Shown here one piece after another: positions 28,199-36,011 of a DNA stretch of 64,000 bases. Each line of letters begins with the position of its first letter. Position 1 is the stretch's first letter. The stretch spans positions 33,516-97,515 of the forward strand of contig NZ_JALOBS010000021.1 of NCBI RefSeq assembly GCF_023228165.1, read 5' to 3'. The notes under the pieces are model-generated. The model had not been told where the DNA came from. It did no database searches and saw only the letters and a list, made by a program, of their open reading frames with translations. The DNA is from Methylomonas sp. GTDB taxonomy: Bacteria; Pseudomonadota; Gammaproteobacteria; Methylococcales; Methylomonadaceae. The translations under genes and the position numbers were made by a program.

Positions 28199-28844
28199 AC
28201 CTGTGTGAGTCTGCCTATGTTTAAATGACGTCTCAGTATAAATAGCAACCGTATGGCGTCAAATCGCTATTCACCGGTCTAGCCCCTGCCAATCAAAAAA
28301 CATGTCATTGAGGTTTTTTTTATTCGCGCTTTCGCGGTAATTTTTTGGCTCGATAACCCGGCCAGCACATTCCAGCGCAATACCCCGCATATTCCCCCCC
28401 CCCAATCAGCCAGCCATTCCGAATCAAAACCATCACGCGTTCCGATGAAAAAAGCTCATCAGTGCTGATACGATGATGCCGGTATTTAACGATAGCTATC
28501 GAAAGCAATGAACTGTCACACTCGACCCAAACCGGCCCCACACAAGAACATTTTCAGCGTCAACTTCATTTACAAAGCTGCCAGTCCAAATCCCTGGATA
28601 GGCACACTAGAATCAGTTCGCTATTGCAAACGCCGCAGTAAAAACTCCCACAGTTCTCCCATTACAAGCAATCTATTTTCCTGGATACTTTGCCCCATGT
28701 TGAGACGGCAGGTTTACCAAAACCAGCAGATTCAGCCAGCAGGGCAAAATGCTCTGGCAACACATTTATATTGATTAAGAATATTAAAACAGCGCCGTGA
28801 CGAATCCAGCGCTGAAAACCAAACAACGTCAGGAGAACATCAAC
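28199..28844. other. gene-poor spacer at the left edge of the defence island
   Basis: About 650 nt without a supported gene. A minus-strand open frame of 73 codons (28320-28541) has no family and no clear ribosome-binding site. It includes an uninterrupted run of ten C at 28394-28403, the longest homopolymer I noticed here. The right end carries the purine-rich ribosome-binding site of the next gene. Confidence 0.4.
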
Positions 28845-29411
28845 ATGAACAGATTGCCAGAAACGGTCGCCCACAAATTCATCGAATTGTTCACGGTGAT
28901 GAACAATGCCGCAGACGACCTTAAAATGGCCGGCGCTGATGCTCTTTTACTGGGAGATTTTGCGCAAGTGGGGAACATCACGGATGCTTGCCGCCAATTG
29001 CAAATGTTGGAAATGGACATCAAAGCCATCGTAAACAACAGCGATGCCAAATATACGGCCAGATCAACAGAAAAGCCCAGATTCTACAAAAAGGACGGTA
29101 ATCGCACCCGCAAACAAGGCAGCTTGTTAAGAGTCACCTTGGCAGGCAAAGTGATCGAGGAAGCCACCATCAAGGAAACCTTTGTGAAAACCTTGCGAGT
29201 GTTTGGTCTGGATCGCGTCGCCAAGCTCAATAAAACGGTTACCTCGGTACCGCTGTTAGCCAGAACCCCGGTCAACGGCTATCAAAACCAAAGACGCTGC
29301 GACGGCTGGTACATCACCACCCACGTCAATATGTACACCGCCAAAAACGTGCTGGAGGAAATCGGCAGACAGTTGAATATGCCGGTTAAAGTCGAGTTTT
29401 TCGAGCGTTGA
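28845..29411 (+). CDS. uncharacterised first gene of a two-component defence-like operon
   Basis: 188 residues. ATG 28845 follows CAGGAGAA at 8 nt; the frame is open to a GTG at 28797. Residues 1-70 are helical (FIELFTVMNNAADDLKMAGA). Residues about 90-188 are a compact basic domain: LLRVTLAGKVIEEATIKETF, GLDRVAKLNKT, then CDGWYITTHVNMYTAKNVLEEI. This C-terminal pattern ('...VTL.dG.vi...a..TF...l...Gl.rv...DGWYi.Th....k...leei...l') is one I recall seeing at the ends of varied uncharacterised bacterial proteins, but I cannot name it. Its stop is 53 nt before the kinase gene on the same strand, so it is probably part of that operon, perhaps as regulator or target-recognition factor. Confidence 0.7.
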   Translation: MNRLPETVAHKFIELFTVMNNAADDLKMAGADALLLGDFAQVGNITDACRQLQMLEMDIKAIVNNSDAKYTARSTEKPRFYKKDGNRTRKQGSLLRVTLAGKVIEEATIKETFVKTLRVFGLDRVAKLNKTVTSVPLLARTPVNGYQNQRRCDGWYITTHVNMYTAKNVLEEIGRQLNMPVKVEFFER

Positions 29412-29464
29412 TTGCGCAATCCAAGAACGTAAATAGACTTTCAGAAAACAACAGAAAATCCATC

Positions 29465-31081
29465 ATGAAAATGCCCGAAGAGTTGAATCACTTGCAGCAA
29501 CTGGCCGAAACCAATTCGAAAGCGCAATTTGCGTTGGCGTGGTTTTATTTACCTGAGGAGATAAAACAAAAAATGAATTTTATTGACGAACGTTATAGTG
29601 AATATCAACTCGCTGCGCTTGAAGGTTTGTCGATTGGAGAAGAAATTGTATTTCCTATTACCCATTATCAACATGATCTGAGCCAAGGTTTCGAATGGCT
29701 CAAAAAGTCAGCAGAGTCGGGTTTTAAAGAGGCTTACTATCCTTTGGCATTCCTATATTTGGATCAAGAATATATTTTTGAGGCTGAAAAACTGGCTAAA
29801 CAATCTGAAAATTCTGGCTTTAAGGAAAGCAATCTAATACTTGGAAAAATTAACGCTCAAAGACAGCAATATGCGTTGGCATACGATTATTACGTTAAAG
29901 CATTACATGCCGGCATTCAACTAGCTTATGGCCCAATGATGAAAATTGTTCTAAAGGGGTATGTCGACACAGATCAAGCAAAAACCGACATTGAAAAATT
30001 CAAGCCATTTATGCAGGACAGGCTGAAAAAAAACTTAGAACGTTGCAATGATAATCGATTTTTTGGACAAGAAATTAAATTCGCGGGTCTTCAAGAAATA
30101 GATGTTCCTACTGACGAAGATGATGACAACGAATTTGAAAACTCGCTTGAGAGGATTGAAACAGACTACCAATGGATGGCTGATCAATTGGTGGAAGTTG
30201 GTCAACAAAGTATTAATCGAATGCGGGAGTTGCAGGCCAAGGACCGGGAATTGGAAGAAACCATGGCCATGTTCGCCCATAAGTTCCGCAGTCCGCTGGA
30301 TGCGATTCTCTACAACACCAACCATGAACATCAGCCCAAGTTGTATATTCAAGCGGCGCAAACCATGCAGAGTTTGCTGGATATTTTCAGCACAATTGCC
30401 ACCGATGCCGAGCATTTGCAGGAGCGTTTGGTACAGGATAATCAAGGTAATGGCAATTTGATGAATGTGCTGACTAAAACGCTGGATATGATTTTGCTGC
30501 ATTTGCTATCGGTATCGGCCAGCGAGAAAATTCAGCAGCATTATGTGCGCTATGCCAAGGCACAGGGTTTGTGTCCAAACGAGATCAGCGACAAACAATG
30601 GAATGAGGATTATTTTGAACTGGAACAACAACTTCAGGCCGAATGGGAACACAGTTTTGCCCAATTGCTGAATCAGTCACCAACGATCCAACAGCGCTTG
30701 GCATGGCTTGAACCGCGTTTTTTCAAGCTGGAACTACAAGGCTTTGATGCGAGCACGATACAATTTCGCGACTACGGCATCACTGAGTCGTTTCTAACCA
30801 TATTGCTCAATGAGATTTTGGTGAACGCCTTTAAATACTATGCTTCGGATGAACAGCAGGCAGTCGTTTTGGCATGGACGGAACAAACAGGGTATCAAGT
30901 GTTGAGTTGCCGCAACCCCTGTACAGATAAAGAGCGCAGCAAGCTAAAAGGCAGTGGCAAAGGCCATACCTTTTTATCCGCACTGGCTCGCAAAAGTGGC
31001 AGTCAATTTACCAAGCCCAAAGTCAATGATGATTTTGTCTTAGAATTTGGCATCGCCAACCAATTATTAATTACCAGCTAG
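29465..31081 (+). CDS. Sel1-repeat histidine kinase (Detocs DtcA-like sensor candidate)
   Basis: 538 residues from ATG 29465; the frame is open to TTG 29408, which overlaps the previous gene. Residues about 15-165 are Sel1/TPR-like helical repeats (for example GFEWLKKSAESGFKEAYYPL and a degenerate copy near 105). Residues 220-270 are an acidic linker and coiled coil. The H-box AHKFRSPLDAIL places the candidate phospho-His at 272. The ATPase part has N454 in LNEILVNAFKYY and a G-box GSGKGHTFL at 496-504; the usual D-x-G motif is replaced by SCRNPC. No membrane segment. The repeat-sensor plus soluble kinase layout matches the DtcA component of Detocs anti-phage systems. Codon use is AT-richer than in flanking housekeeping genes, suggesting transfer. 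Confidence 0.8.
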   Translation: MKMPEELNHLQQLAETNSKAQFALAWFYLPEEIKQKMNFIDERYSEYQLAALEGLSIGEEIVFPITHYQHDLSQGFEWLKKSAESGFKEAYYPLAFLYLDQEYIFEAEKLAKQSENSGFKESNLILGKINAQRQQYALAYDYYVKALHAGIQLAYGPMMKIVLKGYVDTDQAKTDIEKFKPFMQDRLKKNLERCNDNRFFGQEIKFAGLQEIDVPTDEDDDNEFENSLERIETDYQWMADQLVEVGQQSINRMRELQAKDRELEETMAMFAHKFRSPLDAILYNTNHEHQPKLYIQAAQTMQSLLDIFSTIATDAEHLQERLVQDNQGNGNLMNVLTKTLDMILLHLLSVSASEKIQQHYVRYAKAQGLCPNEISDKQWNEDYFELEQQLQAEWEHSFAQLLNQSPTIQQRLAWLEPRFFKLELQGFDASTIQFRDYGITESFLTILLNEILVNAFKYYASDEQQAVVLAWTEQTGYQVLSCRNPCTDKERSKLKGSGKGHTFLSALARKSGSQFTKPKVNDDFVLEFGIANQLLITS

Positions 31082-31092
31082 GGAGTCAAGCG

Positions 31093-32451
31093 ATGAGTTA
31101 TTTCTTGTGGGTAGAAGATTTTGAAAACAACCCAAAAGTTACGGCAAGTAATGTGTTTTCCGGGGTTTTGGATGAGCGTTTATTTGCTGATGATCGGCGC
31201 GTAATCAGAAAAGAATTTAAGCGGCATGGTGTATTTGTCGAATTAAATTTCCAAGATGGTTTGTCTTTTATAAAAACCAATTTGGATAAAATCGACTATA
31301 TCATTCTAGATATTGATTTGCCTGCTTATGGTGTTGATGGTATGGGTGACCATGTTTTACAGTTATTAAAGGATTTTGAAGGTTATCAGATTGATGAGGA
31401 TGAACAAAAAAATGAGGTCGCCAGGAAAAGTGCATGCAATGAATTAAAACAAATCGCCGGGTTTTATTTGTACACGCAACTGGTTGTTGAACTAGGTTTT
31501 CCAAAACAGCACATCTTATTTTGTTCAAATCATGGTGATAACACCAAGACCATTCAAGACGCATTCAAAACCGCAAAAATTGCTTTGCCCAAAATCTATT
31601 TAAAATCTGATTCTGATGTACAGGCTTGGGTGAAAGAGCGGCATGAAAATGCGTATTCACGTTTGAGAAGAGGGATTGTTGAAGGCTGTCGTTATTTACT
31701 AGATAAACCATTACGATTTGATAGATATAGTGCTGATAAGGAAAAAACTGTAGTTCTGGATGTTGAAAACTATTTAGCCCTATTAAGTGGCTTTTTCTCA
31801 CTGAACGAACCAGAAAAATTATCTACCGCCTATAAACTGTTTGTACGCACGTTAGCTCATGAGTGGGATGAAGTTGTAAAGCCAAGGAAACTAGATAAAG
31901 ACCAAGTTTCTCTGGCATTTTCCTGGATCATGAAAATGACTCGAAACTGGTCTGCACACACCACGGTATTTGAGCAGTTATCAGAACAGGATGTTGCATT
32001 TTTATTTATGGTTAATATGCGGGCCATGTTTGATTTGGGGGCTGAGCTTGCTTCCTATGAACGCTACTTATTAAAGTTATTTGAACAACCGCTTGAGCAA
32101 GAAGTTTTTAATGAAAAATGTGGTAAAGACTATAAAAGTAGACAAATACCATTAACTCAAAGTTACGCAGCGATGTTAGACAAGTATGGTACAAACTTTG
32201 AGGCGATTAATTTCCATGATTTACTTAATGAACTTCAGAAAAAACAAACCCAAAACAATCAGTTCCTGATAAAAGGGCTTTATCAAGTTTTTTGGTTTTT
32301 AACGTCGTTTGGCAGAGTTTATATCGATCCTTACAAAGTTCAAGATCAGAAGTATTTGAATTATCAATTCAATTATTTTGATTATAAATCTCAAGAATAC
32401 TTGATCGAAATCGGTCACCATATCTACCACCGCAGCTTCCCCGAGGCCTAA
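31093..32451 (+). CDS. receiver-HEPN-like effector of a two-component defence system (candidate)
   Basis: 452 residues, 11 nt after the kinase gene. Residues 1-180 are an atypical receiver: E8/D9, phospho-acceptor D73 in IILDIDLP, S145 in ILFCSN and K171 in KIYLK, with an insertion of about 30 charged residues (95-125) between acceptor and Ser. Residues 185-452 are mostly helical and contain R284-N-W-S-A-H289, fitting the R-x4-H catalytic signature of HEPN ribonucleases. No DNA-binding motif is visible, so the output is more likely toxic or enzymatic than transcriptional. Inference: phosphorylation by the upstream Sel1-kinase releases RNase activity on infection. In Detocs the effector is receiver plus a nucleosidase. 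Receiver reading is good; HEPN assignment rests on one motif and helicity. Confidence 0.72.
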   Translation: MSYFLWVEDFENNPKVTASNVFSGVLDERLFADDRRVIRKEFKRHGVFVELNFQDGLSFIKTNLDKIDYIILDIDLPAYGVDGMGDHVLQLLKDFEGYQIDEDEQKNEVARKSACNELKQIAGFYLYTQLVVELGFPKQHILFCSNHGDNTKTIQDAFKTAKIALPKIYLKSDSDVQAWVKERHENAYSRLRRGIVEGCRYLLDKPLRFDRYSADKEKTVVLDVENYLALLSGFFSLNEPEKLSTAYKLFVRTLAHEWDEVVKPRKLDKDQVSLAFSWIMKMTRNWSAHTTVFEQLSEQDVAFLFMVNMRAMFDLGAELASYERYLLKLFEQPLEQEVFNEKCGKDYKSRQIPLTQSYAAMLDKYGTNFEAINFHDLLNELQKKQTQNNQFLIKGLYQVFWFLTSFGRVYIDPYKVQDQKYLNYQFNYFDYKSQEYLIEIGHHIYHRSFPEA

Positions 32452-32454
32452 CAC

Positions 32455-32649
32455 ATGACCACCCTACAAACCCAAATCCCAGACCAACTCCTGCAACAAG
32501 CGCAATATCTGGTACAACAAGGCTGGGTCGCCAATATGGACGAATTGATTGCTGAATCCATGCGCCGCTATCTGGAGTCACACCGTGAAGCCATGACCGA
32601 GCAATTCATTCGAGAGGATGTTGAGTGGGGTTTACATGGAGCAGGCTGA
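32455..32649 (+). CDS. ribbon-helix-helix antitoxin-like protein
   Basis: 64 residues: an N-terminal beta strand (TTLQTQIPDQLL) and two helices (MDELIAESMRRYLESH) as in CopG/ParD/VapB-type DNA-binding antitoxins, with a C-terminal EQFIREDVEWGL tail typical of the partner-binding part. GAGG lies 8 nt upstream. It starts 3 nt after the receiver-HEPN-like gene, so it should be co-translated with it. No toxin gene overlaps or follows directly (79 nt separate it from the next gene). It is therefore either an orphan antitoxin or the repressor/antitoxin of the preceding effector. Confidence 0.8.
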   Translation: MTTLQTQIPDQLLQQAQYLVQQGWVANMDELIAESMRRYLESHREAMTEQFIREDVEWGLHGAG

Positions 32650-32728
32650 TTGTTAAACGCATCGACGGAAGGGTTTTGCCAACGTTGGCAAGACCTATTT
32701 ATAAACCCAACTTTTAAGAGGTGAAACC

Positions 32729-32965
32729 ATGAAAACCCTGCAATTCACCACTCATATAGAAAACAACGCCCAACTGCATTTATCGCTACCTGCTGAATAT
32801 GCCAACCAGGATGTCGATCTAGTGGTGATTATTCAGCCGCGCCAGGAAAGCATGGAACGGCAAAACTGGTTGGCGTTTATAGATCAAACCTATGGTTGTT
32901 TGGCGGGCGATCCTTTAGAACGTCCCGAGCAACCGGCATTGAACGACATTGATGCGCTGCTATGA
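32729..32965 (+). CDS. VapB-like antitoxin
   Basis: 78 residues. It begins MKTLQFTTHIENNAQLHLSL, a pattern seen in short antitoxins paired with PIN toxins, with a hydrophobic strand DVDLVVIIQP and an acidic C-terminal tail likely to block the toxin. AAGAGGTG precedes the ATG at 6 nt. Its stop overlaps the start of the PIN toxin gene by 4 nt (ATGA), the usual toxin-antitoxin arrangement. Confidence 0.85.
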   Translation: MKTLQFTTHIENNAQLHLSLPAEYANQDVDLVVIIQPRQESMERQNWLAFIDQTYGCLAGDPLERPEQPALNDIDALL

Positions 32966-33363
32966 AGTATTTACTGGACAGCAATGCCTGCATCGTTTTT
33001 CTGAACAAGCGCTCTGACAAGTTGAAACACCGGCTGGAATTGTGCGAGCCTCAACAACTTGTCTTATGTTCGGTGGTCAAGGCGGAACTGCTCTATGGGG
33101 CGATGAAAAGCCAGCACCCACAAGCCAGCTTGCACAAGGTTGAAAACTTCTGCGGCCATTTCCTATCCTTGCCGTTCGATGATAAAGCCGCCGAGTATTA
33201 CGGCAAAATTCGCAGCGAGTTAAGTGCCATAGGCAAGCCTATTGGCGCCAATGATTTCATGATAGCCGCTATCGCATTGGCCAATGATGTTACTTTGATT
33301 ACGCACAATACCCGCGAATTTAGCAGGGTCAACGGCTTGCTGTTAGAGGATTGGGAGCTATGA
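32962..33363 (+). CDS. vapC: PIN-domain toxin, VapC family
   Basis: 133-residue PIN-domain ribonuclease. Acidic active-site residues are in place: D6 (LLDSNACI), E42 (VVKAELLYG), D98 (GANDFMIAA) and a further polar residue in LITHNTREF near 114. VapC toxins cleave tRNA or rRNA and are neutralised by their VapB partner, here the overlapping upstream gene. It is full length and intact. It sits inside the defence island next to the two-component effector pair. Confidence 0.93.
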   Translation: MKYLLDSNACIVFLNKRSDKLKHRLELCEPQQLVLCSVVKAELLYGAMKSQHPQASLHKVENFCGHFLSLPFDDKAAEYYGKIRSELSAIGKPIGANDFMIAAIALANDVTLITHNTREFSRVNGLLLEDWEL

Positions 33364-33406
33364 GCCCCGTGCGCTATCTATTATTCTTCAGATTAAGGAA
33401 AATCGC

Positions 33407-34651
33407 ATGCCGACTGCCGAATTGATCCAATCCCTACTTCCCCATCTCCCCCGTTGTGCCGAAGAAGACGGCGATTTTTATAGCGTGCCGTGCGAAGAGT
33501 TGATCGCTGTGCTGTGCCAAAGCCAGGCTTTCGAACCGGCGATTGCCGAAAACACGATTGCTTTGCTGGAAACCTTGCTCGATACACTGGCGGTATTGGA
33601 TAGAAACTGTCTGCAAAACGGCGAATGGCGGTTCGTGTCGTTTCCGGCACAATTACTGGCTACTTCGGTTTTAACAGCGATGAGCGAAGGCGAGTCAAGT
33701 TTTTTTGCCGTCAATTTCTGGAACACCCAGGCGAGTGACAACGAGCAAAAGGATCGGCAGCGCGATATGTTGCGGGTCATTGAACAGGCCAGACTGGATC
33801 ATCACGCCAGACGGCAGGCACAACCGATTCGTTACTGCTACGTGGCCTGGAGCATCATCAAGCTGGATGGCAAAATTTTGTTTTATCAGCGCGAGGACAC
33901 GCATAAGCGTTTCGACAAAGCGGCGGGCGATTATGGCTTACTCGGCGGGCGCTGTAATCAAACCGATGTGGCCGGTATGTCCGACAAAGCGGCGTTGTTG
34001 CAGGCCTTGCAATCCGCAAATTCTCAGCTCATTAAAGACGCTTTGCCGCAAACCTTGCGGCGGAAACTGCGGGAAGAAGCGGGTTTGTTGTTCGAAGAGC
34101 ATTACCGCTTCAAGCTTTGGCGCGGTTTGAAACCTTACCGACAAGTGCAAGGTGCGGCGCCGAATCATGCTTTGACCGAATATTATCTGGCTATTTTCCA
34201 GATCAAATTAACCCTGGAAGGCTATTTGTTTTTGCAGCAGCGTGTCGCTAAAGATGAGCGTTTGGCTTGGCTGACAATGGCCGACATCGAACGCGGCGAA
34301 AGTAGCGATGGCAAGATTCCTTATATCAAGGCCTTGTATGACGATTTTGCTGGCGACCGTTCGGCTTTGGTTGCGGCCTTGGCCGAATTGCCTGAGAGTT
34401 TTGCTTCTGTTTATTTGTCGGATAAAGATAAATTCGGCATTAGCTTACCCATCTATCCAGACAAACCGGTTTTTGCCGGTGTATTGGGCAAGGAAAAAGC
34501 CTTGGATTTAGTCTTGAATGCCAGACAATTGGCATTGATTCTAGGTTTGGCGGCACATCTACGCGGTTTTAAGTTCGATTCGCTTGAAGAGTTTATTGTT
34601 TTACATCCGCACGGCTGGGTAGAAGTGGATGATTTGTCACCGTTAAGGTAA
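33407..34651 (+). CDS. Nudix-like protein, possibly interrupted at its 3' end
   Basis: 414 residues. AAGGAA lies 8 nt before ATG 33407. Residues about 1-130 are an N-terminal region I do not recognise. Residues about 140-310 look like a Nudix fold: RYCYVAWSIIKLDGKILFYQ, GDYGLLGGR, and after an insertion of about 40 residues the helix LRRKLREEAGL, which keeps the EE of the Nudix box (G-x5-E-x7-REUxEExGU). Nudix enzymes hydrolyse nucleoside diphosphates linked to other groups. The C-terminal ~100 residues are unknown. The TAA at 34649-34651 is followed in the same frame by 147 further sense codons, so a nonsense change may have split a longer protein. Confidence 0.7.
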   Translation: MPTAELIQSLLPHLPRCAEEDGDFYSVPCEELIAVLCQSQAFEPAIAENTIALLETLLDTLAVLDRNCLQNGEWRFVSFPAQLLATSVLTAMSEGESSFFAVNFWNTQASDNEQKDRQRDMLRVIEQARLDHHARRQAQPIRYCYVAWSIIKLDGKILFYQREDTHKRFDKAAGDYGLLGGRCNQTDVAGMSDKAALLQALQSANSQLIKDALPQTLRRKLREEAGLLFEEHYRFKLWRGLKPYRQVQGAAPNHALTEYYLAIFQIKLTLEGYLFLQQRVAKDERLAWLTMADIERGESSDGKIPYIKALYDDFAGDRSALVAALAELPESFASVYLSDKDKFGISLPIYPDKPVFAGVLGKEKALDLVLNARQLALILGLAAHLRGFKFDSLEEFIVLHPHGWVEVDDLSPLR

Positions 34652-35092
34652 GAATTAACTGAATTGCTTGCTCTACTTTCCGGAAGCGAGTTAGTGATGG
34701 AAAGTCGTCGCGACCGTTTGTTCAGGCTGTCTATTAGGCCTGACATGGTGTTCTTTGCTGATGAGTTGTTTTCGTTTTCAGTAAATCTAGCGGATTTGCA
34801 TGGTGTCCAAAATAAAATCCCAGCCACTATTAGCCGGCGCGCCTTTGATACCGGCTTTGGTGTTGTGTTAGATAAAACCGAAGTATTCAAGCCGACATTG
34901 GATTTTGCGCATAAACTCAAATCTTTGTCAGAACACCCGTTTTCCGCTGACAATGATGACGGGGTAAAAATCGCAGACACGTATAAAAAAGGTCTGCATC
35001 AAGATTCGAGGCTCAAGGCGTTAGGCCTTAAGAGTTTGATTCGCCAGGATGGCGCTACCATTCGGTTTGTGTTGCCCTACGTTTGCCAATGA
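34652..35092 (+). pseudogene. in-frame continuation of the Nudix-like gene after a stop codon
   Basis: 146 sense codons in exactly the same frame as the Nudix-like gene, separated from it only by TAA 34649-34651. The reading is protein-like (SELVMESRRDRLFRL, FKPTLDFAHKLKSLSEHPF) and ends at TGA. No ATG with a ribosome-binding site is present; the first candidate start is TTG 34664. Either one ~560-residue protein was cut by a nonsense mutation, or a second gene starts at a weak codon immediately after the first. I recognise no family in this part. Confidence 0.5.
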
Positions 35093-35165
35093 ACCAAATA
35101 ACAAACAGTGGCTAAACATGACGCCTGTAATAAAAAACTATAAGCTTATTATTTGCGTAGTCACT

Positions 35166-35256
35166 CAGTTCCCCTCTTAGAAAAAGAGGGGTTAGGGGAG
35201 ATTTTACTGAATAAATCCCCCTCGATCCCCCTTTTACAAAGGGGGAGGTCAACGGT
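35166..35256. repeat. GC-rich palindromic repeat upstream of CsgG-like gene
   Basis: Consists of CCCCTCTT-agaa-AAAGAGGGG, then TTAGGGGAGATTTT, then AAATCCCCCTCGATCCCCC and TTTTACAAAGGGGGAGG, so several arms can pair. It is of the common intergenic repeat type found in many gammaproteobacteria. It is 50 nt upstream of the lipoprotein operon and could form part of its leader. An open frame running through it is not coding. Confidence 0.6.
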
Positions 35257-35305
35257 TATGTATGCAGATTTACAGTATTTCTATTCATTAAACAGGGAAA
35301 TCCAA

Positions 35306-35986
35306 ATGAAATTTTCTAAGCTGTTGGTTTTAATCATTTCGAGCTTGATCTTGTCCGGTTGTGTAAGCCGGGAGATCAACGAAAATGTTCAGGATCGCGG
35401 GCCGCAAGTGGCTTTTGCGCCGTTACCGGCGTCGAGCCGGATGACTATCGCTATTTCGCGCTTCACTAACGAATCAGTCTACGGTAGCGGGCTATTCACC
35501 GATGAGTCCGGAGACAGAATCGGTAAGCAAGCTGCAGACCTATTATCACGTCACCTTTTGGCAACGCAGCATTTCAATGTCGTTGAGCGTCAAGATATCA
35601 ACAAGCTTAAATCGGAAGCTGAATTGATGGGGAAAAGCGAAGCGGAATTCAAGCAAAACCTAACGGGTGTCGATGCTTTGATCATGGGTTCGGTTGTAGA
35701 ATTGGGTCGGGATACTACCGGCGGCGTCTGGCTGGTCGGAAAAGAGAAGACCCAGCGCGCACGTGCTAGGGTCGTATTGAGGTTGGTCGATCCTAAAACC
35801 GGGGCAGTGTTTTACAGTCAGGAAGGTTCCGGTGAGGCTTCTATTTCGGCGTCCAGTACTTTGGGTTTTGGCGGTAACGCCGGGTTTGACTCCACCCTTG
35901 AGGGTAAAGCGATTGATGCTGCAATTGTAAATATGATCAACAATGTGGTGTCGACACTGGATGCCCGCGGCAAGGCTCAACCGTAG
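35306..35986 (+). CDS. CsgG-family outer-membrane lipoprotein
   Basis: 226 residues with a lipoprotein signal (IISSLILSGC, lipidated Cys at 21). The body has the CsgG/curli-assembly fold: MTIAISRFTNESVYGSG near 50, ADLLSRHLLATQHFNVVERQDINKL near 80, DALIMGSVVELG and the ARVVLRLVDPKTGAVFYS strand. CsgG-type proteins form oligomeric outer-membrane pores or scaffold proteins. I chose ATG 35306 because of the signal peptide and the preceding AGGGAAA. It is the first of three lipoprotein genes with DUF4810 and DUF799 types, a conserved trio whose function is not settled. Confidence 0.9.
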   Translation: MKFSKLLVLIISSLILSGCVSREINENVQDRGPQVAFAPLPASSRMTIAISRFTNESVYGSGLFTDESGDRIGKQAADLLSRHLLATQHFNVVERQDINKLKSEAELMGKSEAEFKQNLTGVDALIMGSVVELGRDTTGGVWLVGKEKTQRARARVVLRLVDPKTGAVFYSQEGSGEASISASSTLGFGGNAGFDSTLEGKAIDAAIVNMINNVVSTLDARGKAQP

Positions 35987-36011
35987 TCGAAATATTGAAA
36001 GGATTCCGAAC

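Noticed and set aside
28320..28541. 73-codon minus-strand frame across the poly-C run
   Set aside because: Its reading depends on the exact length of a ten-C run, and it shows no family resemblance.
31093..32451. Reading the receiver protein as an ordinary DNA-binding response regulator
   Set aside because: The region after the receiver is about 270 residues, helical, and has no helix-turn-helix, AAA or GGDEF motif; the R-x4-H motif fits a nuclease better.
35153..35305. N-terminal extension of the CsgG-like protein
   Set aside because: The extension runs through a GC-rich intergenic palindromic repeat and would bury the lipoprotein signal peptide that starts at ATG 35306.
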